Below are positions 17,302 to 24,296 of a DNA stretch of 55,118 bases, piece by piece. The position numbers and the translations under genes were made by a program. Each line of letters starts with the position of its first letter. The first letter of the stretch is position 1. The stretch comes from Actinotalea endophytica (GTDB lineage Bacteria; Actinomycetota; Actinomycetes; Actinomycetales; Cellulomonadaceae): the NCBI RefSeq assembly GCF_025717005.1, contig NZ_JAOVZU010000012.1, positions 36,108-91,225 on the forward strand. The letters run 5' to 3'. A model generated the notes under the pieces. The model was not told where the DNA came from. It did no database searches and was given only the letters and a program-made list of their open reading frames with translations.

Positions 17302-17807
17302 GACTGCAGATCCCGGTCACCCTGCGCTGGGCGGACCTCGACGCCTATGGCCATGTCAACAACGTCGAGGCCCTCAGACTCCTCGAGGAGGCCCGGATCG
17401 CGGCGTTCTGGCGGCACGGTCCCGGCTCCACACCGACGGCCGTCATCGAGTCCGGTCCGGGCGCCGCGACCCACACCTTCGTCGCCGCGACCGAGGTCGA
17501 GTACCTCGCGCCGCTCGGCTACCACCGGGAACCGGTGATCGTGGAGCTGTGGATCGGTCACCTCGGCGGCGCGAGCATCGACGTCTGCTACCGCGTGCTC
17601 GCACCCGCCGAGCCCCGGACCCCGGGTGCAGCGCTGACCGGGTCACCCGTCGCCCCGGCCGACCTCGTGGCGCACGTGCATGCCCGGACCACGATGGTCA
17701 TGGTCGATGCCGGGACCGGCCGCCCGCGGCGCCTGACCGACGGCGAGCGCGCAGCCTGGCTGCCCTACGTCGAGGACCCGGTCGTCTTCCGCCGGCGTCG
17801 TCGCTGA
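17298..17807 (+). CDS. Hotdog-fold acyl-CoA thioesterase (4HBT type)
   Basis: Small cytosolic thioesterase of 169 residues that would hydrolyse acyl-CoA esters. The N-terminal RWADLDAYGHVNNVEALRLL is the hallmark of the 4-hydroxybenzoyl-CoA thioesterase-like group, with Asp in DLDAYGHVNN as likely catalytic residue. A strand region EVEYLAPLGYHREPVIVELW completes the hotdog core. It resembles the gene at 23756, which has the same RWSDLDPNGHVNN block. It overlaps the upstream GTPase gene by 4 bp (ATGA), so it is co-translated with it, although a functional link to membrane GTPases is not obvious. Physiological substrate unknown. Confidence 0.88.
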   Translation: MRLQIPVTLRWADLDAYGHVNNVEALRLLEEARIAAFWRHGPGSTPTAVIESGPGAATHTFVAATEVEYLAPLGYHREPVIVELWIGHLGGASIDVCYRVLAPAEPRTPGAALTGSPVAPADLVAHVHARTTMVMVDAGTGRPRRLTDGERAAWLPYVEDPVVFRRRRR

Positions 17808-17813
17808 CCCGGC

Positions 17814-19382
17814 TCAGCTGCCCTGGACGGGGGCTTGCGGCGGCCCGCCCTGTGCGGCCCGCCGCTCGGCCTCGGCCGCCATCCCGCGCTGCATCGAGCC
17901 GAACACCACGCCGTGGAACGGGGTCACCGACCACCAGTAGAGGTGCCCGCCCAGACCCTGCGGGTGGAAGATCGCGGCCTGGCGCAGCTCGCTCCCGTCC
18001 CCGTCGGGGGTGACCTCGAGCTCGAGCCAGGCGAGTCCCGGCAGCCGCATCTCGGCGCGCAGCCGCAGCAGGTGACCGGGCTGCACCTCCTCGACCCGCC
18101 AGAAGTCCACCGCGTCGGCCACCCACAGCCGGTGCGGGTCGCGCCGCCCGCGGCGCAGCCCGGGCCCGCCGACCAGCCGGTCGATCAGCCCGCGCATCCG
18201 CCACGCCAGCGGCCAGGAGTACCAGCCGCGCTCGCCGCCGAGCTCCTGGAGCACCCGCCACACCACATCCGGCGGGGCGTCGACGTGCGTAGCGCGGTCG
18301 TCCCGGTACAGCGAGCCACCGGCCCAGTCCGGGTCCGACGGCAGCGGGTCGCTCGGGGCGCCGGGGACCGAGGCCGAGGACCAGCGGGTCTCGACGTCCG
18401 CCCCGGCGATCCGGGCGAGCGCCAGCCGCACGGCACGGTCGAAGCCGACCAGGCCGTCGGCCGGGTCCGGCACCCACCGGGCGATGTCGTGCTCGCGGCA
18501 GACCACCTCGTGGATGAGCGAGTCGACCAGCGGCCGGGCGATCGACGCGGGGACGGGCGTGACCAGCGAGACCCACAGGCTGGACAGCCGCGGGGTCAGC
18601 ACCCCGACCGGCACGATCAGCCGTCGCCGGAGCCCCGCGGCCGCGGCGTAGCGCTGCATCATCTCGCGGTAGGTGAGGACGTCCGGCCCGCCGATGTCGA
18701 AGGCCCGGCTCACCTCCGGCGGCATCGTGGCCGCACCGACCAGGTAGCGCAGCACGTCCCGGACAGCGATGGGCTGGATCCTGTTCTCCACCCAGCGTGG
18801 GGTCGTCATCGCCGGCAGGCGCTCGGTCAGGTAGCGCATCATCTCGAACGACGCCGAGCCGGAGCCCAGGATCACGGCGGCCTGCAGGACCGTGGTCGGC
18901 ACGCCGCCGGCCAGCAGGATCTCGCCGACCTCGCGCCGGGAGGCCATGTGCGGCGACAGGTCGTCGGTGTCCGGGTGCAGCCCGCCGAGGTAGACGATCC
19001 GCCGCACACCCGCCTCCCGAGCGGCCTGGGCGAAGGTCAGCGCGAGGCGCCGGTCGCGCTGCTCGAAGCGCTTCCCGCCGGCCATCGAGTGGATGAGGTA
19101 GTACGCGACGTCCGCGCCGCGCAGGCCCTCGCGGATCGCATCGAGGTCACCCGCGTCGGCCTCCACGATCTCGACGTCGCCCGCCCAGGGGCGGTCCCGG
19201 AGGCGGTGCGGCTGGCGAGCGATCGCACGCACCCGATGGCCCGCCGCGAGGAGCTCGGGGACCAGACGTCCGCCGACGTAGCCGGTCACTCCCGTGACGG
19301 CGCAGACCAGGCACTGCTGCGGCGCCAGGTCGTCGGTCGGCCCGGCGACCTCCGGCGTGGCGGGCTCCGCTGTGTCGCTCAC
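17814..19382 (-). CDS. NAD(P)-binding epimerase-like protein fused to DUF2867
   Basis: Two-domain protein of about 522 residues. The first half is an atypical short-chain dehydrogenase/NmrA-like fold with AVTGVTGYVGGRLVPELL as its nucleotide-binding loop and DVAYYLIHSM where classic enzymes have the catalytic region. The second half (about 340-500) matches the DUF2867 type, with SLYRDDRATHVDAPPDVVW and HPQGLGGHLYWWSVTPFHG. This fusion is common in actinobacteria, but its reaction is not established. I prefer the GTG at 19382, preceded by CAGACT at 7 nt; a longer frame opens at 19418. A heptanucleotide repeat lies about 65-120 bp upstream. Its end is 6 bp from the convergent thioesterase gene. 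Confidence 0.82.
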   Translation of the reverse strand: MSDTAEPATPEVAGPTDDLAPQQCLVCAVTGVTGYVGGRLVPELLAAGHRVRAIARQPHRLRDRPWAGDVEIVEADAGDLDAIREGLRGADVAYYLIHSMAGGKRFEQRDRRLALTFAQAAREAGVRRIVYLGGLHPDTDDLSPHMASRREVGEILLAGGVPTTVLQAAVILGSGSASFEMMRYLTERLPAMTTPRWVENRIQPIAVRDVLRYLVGAATMPPEVSRAFDIGGPDVLTYREMMQRYAAAAGLRRRLIVPVGVLTPRLSSLWVSLVTPVPASIARPLVDSLIHEVVCREHDIARWVPDPADGLVGFDRAVRLALARIAGADVETRWSSASVPGAPSDPLPSDPDWAGGSLYRDDRATHVDAPPDVVWRVLQELGGERGWYSWPLAWRMRGLIDRLVGGPGLRRGRRDPHRLWVADAVDFWRVEEVQPGHLLRLRAEMRLPGLAWLELEVTPDGDGSELRQAAIFHPQGLGGHLYWWSVTPFHGVVFGSMQRGMAAEAERRAAQGGPPQAPVQGS

Positions 19383-19445
19383 CGTCCCAAGTCTGCGGGG
19401 CGCCCGAACGGCTCGCACGGCGAGCGCGCCCGCCGCGGCCGACGC

Positions 19446-19501
19446 TGTGCCGTGTGCCGTGTGCCGTGTGCCGTGTGCCGTGTGCCGTGCGCCGTGCGCG
19501 G
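19446..19501. repeat. Tandem heptanucleotide repeat (TGTGCCG), about 8 copies
   Basis: Six perfect copies of TGTGCCG (19446-19487) are followed by two diverged copies, TGCGCCG and TGCGCGG. The tract lies in the 156-bp gap between tesB and the DUF2867-fusion gene, upstream of the latter's putative promoter. A 7-bp unit in non-coding DNA is prone to slippage. Confidence 0.9.
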
Positions 19502-19538
19502 TGGGCCGGGCCGAGCCGCGACGGGCGCCGCCCGGCGC

Positions 19539-20387
19539 TCAGGGCAGCCGGACCATGCCCTCCTGGGCGATCGTGGCGACCAGCGCGCCGGCGCGGTCGT
19601 ACACCGAGGCGCTGCCGAGTCCTCGCCCGCCCTGCGCGCTCGGCGAGCTCTGCACGTAGAGCAGCCACTCGTCGGCGCGCGCGGGCCGGTGCCACCACAT
19701 GGCGTGGTCGAGGCTCGCGACCGACAGGTCCCGGGACGCCCAGCTCGCACCGTGCCGGCGCAGCACGGGCTCGAGCATCACCTGGTCGCACGCGAACGCG
19801 AGCAGCGCGCGGTGCAGCACCGGGTCGTCCGGCAGCGGCCCGCGTGAGCGCATCCACACGTGCTGGAGGTCGGTGCGGGTCGGGTCGGGGCTCAGGTAGA
19901 GCTCCTGCTCGACGTGGCGGACGTCGAACGCGCCGTAGCGGCCCCAGAACGTGGCCATCGGGTGGTCCAGCGGCGCGAGCACGTCGAGCGACATCGGCAG
20001 GCTCTCCGGGTCGGGCACGTCCGGCGCCGTGGAGGTGTGCTCGAGCCCGTCCTGGTCGAGCTGGAACGACGTGATCATCGACAGCAGCGGCTGACCGTCC
20101 TGCAGCGCGTGCGTGCGTCGCGCCGTGAACGAGCGACCGTCCCGGAGCCGCTCGATCGCGAACGTGATCGGCGTGGTGATGTCGCCGGGACGCAGGAAGT
20201 AGCCGTGCACCGAGTGCGGCACACGGTCGTGGGGGACGGTGGCCGCGGCGGCCAGCAGCGCCTGGGCGAGGACCTGCCCGCCGAACACCCGGCCGTGCGG
20301 CATCGGCATGTTGTGCCCGGTGAACGTGTCCGGGTCCACCTGCTCCAGCCGGAGCGTCTCGAGCACCCGGTCGAGTCGTTCGCTCAC
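19539..20387 (-). CDS. tesB: Acyl-CoA thioesterase II (TesB)
   Basis: Double-hotdog thioesterase of 282 residues, the normal TesB length, that releases free fatty acids from medium- and long-chain acyl-CoA in the cytosol. Characteristic blocks are GRVFGGQVLAQAL in the first hotdog and VASLDHAMWWHRP in the second, where Asp corresponds to the catalytic Asp of E. coli TesB. The Thr/Ser and Gln partners fall in YVQSSPSAQGGRG and IAQEGMVR. The start is a GTG at 20387, only 7 bp after the stop of glbO, so the two are co-transcribed. Other acyl-CoA genes in the window suggest a role in balancing acyl-CoA pools. Confidence 0.93.
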   Translation of the reverse strand: MSERLDRVLETLRLEQVDPDTFTGHNMPMPHGRVFGGQVLAQALLAAAATVPHDRVPHSVHGYFLRPGDITTPITFAIERLRDGRSFTARRTHALQDGQPLLSMITSFQLDQDGLEHTSTAPDVPDPESLPMSLDVLAPLDHPMATFWGRYGAFDVRHVEQELYLSPDPTRTDLQHVWMRSRGPLPDDPVLHRALLAFACDQVMLEPVLRRHGASWASRDLSVASLDHAMWWHRPARADEWLLYVQSSPSAQGGRGLGSASVYDRAGALVATIAQEGMVRLP

Positions 20388-20394
20388 CGCCTGC

Positions 20395-20790
20395 TCACCG
20401 TCCCTCGTCGAACGTGTTGACCATGGAGTGGGCGGCCCGCTCGAGGTAGTCCCACAGCTCGGCCTGGTGGAGCGGCGCGAGGCCGAGCGAGTCCACCGCG
20501 GCCCGCATGTGCACGAGCCACCGGTCGCGCGCTGCCGGGCCCACCGGGAACGGTGCGTGCCGCATCCTCAGCCGCGGGTGCCCGCGGGTCTCGGAGTAGG
20601 TGCTCGGCCCGCCCCAGTACTGCTCGAGGAAGAGGCGCAGGCGCTCGGCCGCGGGGCCGAGGTCCTCCTCGGGGTACATCGGTCGCAGGATCTCGTCCTC
20701 GGCGACGCCGGCGTAGAACCGCTCGACCAGCCGCGCGAAGGTCTCCGTACCTCCGACGGCCTGGTAGAAGCTCGGGGCGGTGTCGGTCAC
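20395..20790 (-). CDS. glbO: Truncated hemoglobin, group II (GlbO type)
   Basis: Small heme protein of 131 residues with the 2-on-2 globin fold. Group II hallmarks are readable: [16 protein letters not shown] at the N-terminus, Tyr in RFYAGV (B10), [12 protein letters not shown] at [11 protein letters not shown] containing the proximal His (F8), and Trp in ARDRWLVHM (G8). In mycobacteria GlbO binds oxygen tightly and is linked to respiration and oxidative stress; the role here is inferred. It is the first gene of a two-gene unit with tesB. The GTG start is preceded by AACACT at 6 nt, compatible with a leaderless message. It is divergent from the PTS genes. Confidence 0.95.
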   Translation of the reverse strand: MTDTAPSFYQAVGGTETFARLVERFYAGVAEDEILRPMYPEEDLGPAAERLRLFLEQYWGGPSTYSETRGHPRLRMRHAPFPVGPAARDRWLVHMRAAVDSLGLAPLHQAELWDYLERAAHSMVNTFDEGR

Positions 20791-20950
20791 CGCGACAGTG
20801 TTCCAGGTCGCGACGGCAGCCGCTGCACGTCGCCGGTGGGACGGCGGTGCCGGCGCAGGTCCCTGTTCGGCCCCTGGTCGCAGGCAGTGCGGGCACGCAG
20901 GACCGGGCTACGCTGGACCTGCGGCGTCCGCACAGCGCCAAGGAGGACCG

Positions 20951-21181
20951 ATGAGCAAGGCCGAGGACATCCTCGCGGCACTGGGTGGCGGCACTAACGT
21001 GGTCGACCTGGAACCCTGCATCACGCGGTTGCGGGTCGAGCTCACCGATCCGGGCAAGGTCGACGAGGCCGCCCTGAAGCAGGCGGGCGCCTTCGGCGTG
21101 GTGCGTTCCGGCCGAGTGGTGCAGGTGGTCGTCGGTCCCGAGGCGGACTCGTTGGCCGCCGAGATCGGCGAGCTGCAGTGA
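20951..21181 (+). CDS. PTS glucose-family EIIB domain protein, stand-alone
   Basis: Phosphocarrier of 76 residues that takes a phosphoryl group from EIIA and passes it to a sugar bound to EIIC. The phosphorylated Cys is C23 in VVDLEPCITRLRVEL, the exact EIIB signature of the glucose/N-acetylglucosamine family. GVVRSGRVVQVVVGPEA matches the C-terminal strands. Here the domain stands alone, whereas in most bacteria it is fused to EIIC or EIIA. AAGGAGGA gives a strong ribosome site before the ATG. The next gene (EIIA) starts inside its stop codon. No EIIC permease is present in the window. Confidence 0.94.
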   Translation: MSKAEDILAALGGGTNVVDLEPCITRLRVELTDPGKVDEAALKQAGAFGVVRSGRVVQVVVGPEADSLAAEIGELQ

Positions 21182-21657
21182 GGGTGCCGACCATGGCCGA
21201 GCAGCTCACCGTCCGCGCCCCGATCGCCGGGGCGGTCGTCGCCCTGAGCGACGTGCCGGACGAGGTGTTCTCGCAGCAGATGCTCGGCCCCGGCATCGCG
21301 GTGGACCCCGGCAGCACGGGCGTCGTCGACGTCGTCGCTCCGATCGACGGTGTGCTGTCCGCCCTCCACCCGCATGCGTTCGTGATCCAGGCTCCCGACG
21401 GCCGCGCCGTGCTGGTGCACCTGGGGCTGGACACGGTGCGGCTGCTCGGGGAGACCTTCACGCTCGACTGTGGCCAGGGCGACGAGGTGAAGGCCGGGCA
21501 GGTGCTGGTGACCTGGGACCTGGGCGCCGCGGTCGAGCACGGCAACCCGCCGCTGTGCCCCGTCGTCGCGCTGCAGGCCGAGCCGGGTGCGCTGCACCTC
21601 GCCGCGCCGGAGGGCAGCACGGTCGCTGCGCTCGACGACCTGCTCACCTGGGCTTGA
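21178..21657 (+). CDS. PTS glucose-family EIIA protein
   Basis: Soluble phosphocarrier of 159 residues that relays phosphate from HPr to EIIB. It has the EIIA-Glc layout: VRAPIAGAVVALSDVPDEVF at the start, GPGIAV, and the two active-site histidines H66 (HPHAFVIQ) and H81 (VLVHLGLDTV), 15 residues apart as in E. coli EIIA-Glc; H81 would be phosphorylated. The GTG at 21178 overlaps the EIIB stop (GTGA), and an alternative ATG lies at 21193. EIIA-Glc proteins also regulate sugar uptake in other bacteria, but that is not shown here. Confidence 0.93.
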   Translation: MRVPTMAEQLTVRAPIAGAVVALSDVPDEVFSQQMLGPGIAVDPGSTGVVDVVAPIDGVLSALHPHAFVIQAPDGRAVLVHLGLDTVRLLGETFTLDCGQGDEVKAGQVLVTWDLGAAVEHGNPPLCPVVALQAEPGALHLAAPEGSTVAALDDLLTWA

Positions 21658-21784
21658 CCTCGGCCTGACCAACGCCTGACGCTCAGCCGGGTCCGCTGTG
21701 ACCTCGCACTGGTGATGCACTGGCCGGGCGCGGCCGCCGGAGCGCCGGTAGCGTGCGTCTCGCACCTGCCGAAGGGAGGCGCCC

Positions 21785-22249
21785 GTGGCACGGTCCGTGC
21801 TCGAGGTGGTCGCGCCGTTCCCCGGCACCATCGTCCCCCTGGCCGACGTGCCCGACCCGGTCTACGCCGGGGGCGTGGTCGGCCCGGGCATCGCGGTGCA
21901 GCCCGACCTGACCGACGGCGCCCTGGTCGTCACGGCACCCTGCGACGGGCTCGTCCATGCGTTGCTGCCGCACGCGGTCATGGTGGTGGCCGAGGCCGGC
22001 CGTTCCGTGCTGGTGCATCTCGGCGTCCGGCTCGAGACGCTCGGGCACGTCGCCGCGCACGCGGCCGTCGGGGACCGGGTGCGGACCGGTGAGCCGCTGC
22101 TGTCCTGGTCGGTCGGTGAGGCCGACGGCGGTCCGGACCGCCTCGCGAGCCCGGTGGTCGCGCTGCAGGGCTCGGTCTCGGCAGTGCTGGCCGTCGCCGA
22201 GGCAGGGGACCGGGTCGTGCGGGGTCAGCCGTTGCTGTTCTGGTCCTGA
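21785..22249 (+). CDS. Second PTS EIIA glucose-family protein
   Basis: EIIA-type phosphocarrier of 154 residues, a diverged paralogue of the gene at 21178. It keeps both histidines at the same 15-residue spacing: H63 in LLPHAVMVV and H78 in VLVHLGVRLETLG. The usual GxDTV after the second His has become GVRLET, so its partner specificity may differ. It lies 127 bp downstream of the first EIIA. The GTG start has a strong GGGAGG ribosome site, and a TAGCGT (21749-21754) could be its own -10. Its last 25 bp overlap the end of the convergent MscS gene. Confidence 0.9.
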   Translation: MARSVLEVVAPFPGTIVPLADVPDPVYAGGVVGPGIAVQPDLTDGALVVTAPCDGLVHALLPHAVMVVAEAGRSVLVHLGVRLETLGHVAAHAAVGDRVRTGEPLLSWSVGEADGGPDRLASPVVALQGSVSAVLAVAEAGDRVVRGQPLLFWS

Positions 22250-23226
22250 GCCGCCGCCCGGTTGCGGACCTGCACCTCGCGGTGCGGCAGCGCGAGCGCC
22301 ACGCCCGCCCGCGCGAACGTGTCGCGGATCCTCGACCGTAGCGCGCGCTGCACGTCCCACTGCTTGCCCGGCACGGTCTTGATCATGACCCGCAGGCGCA
22401 CGGCCTCCGCGCTGAGGTCCTCGTACGCCGTCACGCCCGGCTCGTCGAGCAGGAGCGGTGCGATGTCGGGGTCGTCCGCGACCGCCGCGGCCGCGCTGCG
22501 GAGCTGGTCGACCGCCGCGGTGACGTCCTGCTCGGGGGTGACGAGCACCTCGACGAACGCCCGGGACCATCCCTGGCTCTGGTTCCCCACCCGCAGCACC
22601 TCGCCGTTGCGGACGTACCAGAGGGTGCCCTGCAGGTCGCGGACCTGGGTGACCCGCAGCCCGATCGACTCGACCACGCCGCTGGCCTCGCCGAGGTCGA
22701 CCACGTCGCCGACGCCGTACTGGTCCTCGACCAGCATGAACAGGCCGGACAGGAAGTCCTTGACCAGGGTCTGCGCGCCGAAGCCGAGCGCGACGCCGAC
22801 CACACCGGCCGACGCCAGCAGCGGGCCCAGGTCCCACCCCCAGATGTTCGCGAGCACCGTGATGACGACGATCCCGACGAGCAGGGCCGCGGCGGACCTG
22901 AGCACCGAGCCCATGGTCTGGACGCGCTGCGCCCGGCGGGCCTCGGCGAGGACGTCGTCCTCCGGGATCTCCATGCCGGACCGCAGCATCAGGCGACGGG
23001 CGTGCGCGCGCACCTGCGTCCCGCCCTCGATGACCGACCGGACGGTGCGCCCGATGATCCGGCGCAGGATCACCAGCACGAGCGCGCCGATCGCGATCGT
23101 GATCGCGGTGCTCAGCGGTGGGCCGAGCAACCACTCGAGCCAGGCGGGCATCGTGTCCGCCGACACGGCGAGGACGGCAGGGGCGGCTGGGTATCCGGTC
23201 GCGAGCATGGCCAGCAGGCTAGTCAC
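22225..23226 (-). CDS. MscS-family mechanosensitive ion channel
   Basis: Membrane channel of 333 residues that releases solutes on osmotic downshock. Hydrophobic helices lie at about 35-55 and 110-160. The pore-lining helix is the Gly/Ala-rich LASAGVVGVALGFGAQTLVKD, followed by FLSGLFMLVEDQYGVGDVV and the beta-domain VESIGLRVTQVRDLQGT, all MscS hallmarks. A cytoplasmic alpha/beta domain completes it, with a Gln/Asn-rich tail (AAAQDQNSNG). The GTG at 23226 overlaps the stop of the VKOR-like gene by 8 bp; an internal ATG at 23208 is an alternative. Both genes are probably one transcript. Confidence 0.92.
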   Translation of the reverse strand: MTSLLAMLATGYPAAPAVLAVSADTMPAWLEWLLGPPLSTAITIAIGALVLVILRRIIGRTVRSVIEGGTQVRAHARRLMLRSGMEIPEDDVLAEARRAQRVQTMGSVLRSAAALLVGIVVITVLANIWGWDLGPLLASAGVVGVALGFGAQTLVKDFLSGLFMLVEDQYGVGDVVDLGEASGVVESIGLRVTQVRDLQGTLWYVRNGEVLRVGNQSQGWSRAFVEVLVTPEQDVTAAVDQLRSAAAAVADDPDIAPLLLDEPGVTAYEDLSAEAVRLRVMIKTVPGKQWDVQRALRSRIRDTFARAGVALALPHREVQVRNRAAAQDQNSNG

Positions 23227-23719
23227 CTCGGGCGCGCAGGTGCGCGAGGGCGGCTCGGGCCTCGCGCAACCGGGAGGCCGCGAGCAGGGTCACCCCGATC
23301 CCGGCCTGCACCAGGCACAGCAGGCAGAACGCGTGCAGCACGAACGCCTGCACCGCGGTGAGCGCGAGCCCGGCACCCGCGGTCGCCACCAGGAGCGCCT
23401 CGAACGTGAGCACGAGCCACGGCGCCGTGCGCCATCGCTGCGGCCCGCCGACCAGCGCGAGGACGGCCTCGGCGGTGTAGAGCACCGCGCCGAGCAGGGC
23501 GTCCGGCACCGGGAAGAGCTGCGACACCCAGGAGTGCAGCACCTCGTCGGTGGTGCCGAAGACGGGGTCCCACGCCGGTGCGACGCCGACCTGCACGAGC
23601 GTGAGGTACGTCGCCAGGACGGCGCCGAGCGCCGCCCCGAGCGCGAGGCGGCGGCGCAGACGGAGGTCGGACGGGCCGCGGTCGAGGTCGGTCTGTCGTG
23701 GTAGGTCTGTCCGAGCCAT
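23219..23719 (-). CDS. Vitamin K epoxide reductase-like membrane protein lacking the loop cysteines
   Basis: Integral membrane protein of 166 residues with four to five hydrophobic segments, of the VKOR family that reoxidises DsbA-like proteins using quinone. The signature is VQAFVLHAFCLLCLVQAG, the membrane CxxC. PVFGTTDEVLHSWVS and PVPDALLGAVLY match a loop and second helix typical of actinobacterial VKOR-like proteins. The extracellular loop cysteine pair needed to take electrons from a partner is absent: only the two CLLC cysteines remain. Start ATG at 23719 with TACGGT 6 nt upstream. It overlaps the MscS gene. It may be a degenerate or repurposed family member. Confidence 0.78.
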   Translation of the reverse strand: MARTDLPRQTDLDRGPSDLRLRRRLALGAALGAVLATYLTLVQVGVAPAWDPVFGTTDEVLHSWVSQLFPVPDALLGAVLYTAEAVLALVGGPQRWRTAPWLVLTFEALLVATAGAGLALTAVQAFVLHAFCLLCLVQAGIGVTLLAASRLREARAALAHLRARGD

Positions 23720-23725
23720 CGATCC

Positions 23726-23731
23726 ACCGTA
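23726..23731 (-). promoter_or_regulatory. Putative -10 element of a leaderless VKOR-like transcript
   Basis: On the minus strand TACGGT fits TAnnnT and ends 6 nt before the ATG at 23719. No ribosome site lies between it and the start codon. Confidence 0.5.
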
Positions 23732-23755
23732 AGGCGGCCCGGACGGACCGACGAC

Positions 23756-24250
23756 TCAGGTCTCCAGGAGGGCGTCCTCGAGGGTCGGTTGCTCGGCGTG
23801 CCGCATCGCGACCGGTTCGTCGAGGACCGCTGCGAAGGCGTCCCGCTCGGCTGCGGTGAGGCGGCGGGGCCGCTGGGTCGCGGGGTCGAGGTAGACCAGC
23901 GTCGAGACGACCCGCGCGTACACGACCTCGTCCTCGCCCGCGGGCGAGCGGAGCTGGTGGCACACGTCGATGCTCGAGGTCCCGAGCCGCGACACCCACA
24001 GGTCGACCTGCACGGGGCGCGGTGACCACGGCATCTGCCGGAGGTACTCGATCTCGTGCCGAGCGACCACGACCGGTGGGCGGCCCGCGCTGCGGAGCGC
24101 GCCCCGCTCGTCCGCGAGGGTCCCGATGATCGGGTGGAGCCCACGGATGCGGACGTCCTCGAGGATCGTGAGGTACGCGACGTTGTTCACGTGCCCGTTC
24201 GGGTCCAGGTCCGACCAGCGCAGGCTCACCGGGATGGTCAGTCGCGCCAC
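23756..24250 (-). CDS. Hotdog-fold acyl-CoA thioesterase (4HBT type)
   Basis: Thioesterase of 164 residues. The N-terminal VSLRWSDLDPNGHVNNVAYLT is the 4HBT signature with the catalytic Asp in DLDPNGHVNN; EIEYLRQMPWSPRPVQVDLW forms the next strands. It is a paralogue of the gene at 17298: both begin with a near-identical block, and both end with a PRRLT-type segment (QRPRRLTAAERDAF here). The GTG at 24250 follows GGGAGGG. It lies 46 bp downstream of the acyl-CoA ligase on the same strand, so a thioesterase and a ligase may be co-expressed, which could form a control loop on acyl-CoA levels. Substrate unknown. Confidence 0.88.
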   Translation of the reverse strand: MARLTIPVSLRWSDLDPNGHVNNVAYLTILEDVRIRGLHPIIGTLADERGALRSAGRPPVVVARHEIEYLRQMPWSPRPVQVDLWVSRLGTSSIDVCHQLRSPAGEDEVVYARVVSTLVYLDPATQRPRRLTAAERDAFAAVLDEPVAMRHAEQPTLEDALLET

Positions 24251-24296
24251 GGGGCCCTCCCGTCGGGGGTCGTCACGGTCCGCCGGTCGCAGCCCA

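Noticed and set aside
19446-19501. Heptad repeat as a CRISPR or coding repeat
   Set aside because: No spacers, the unit is 7 bp, and no gene spans it.
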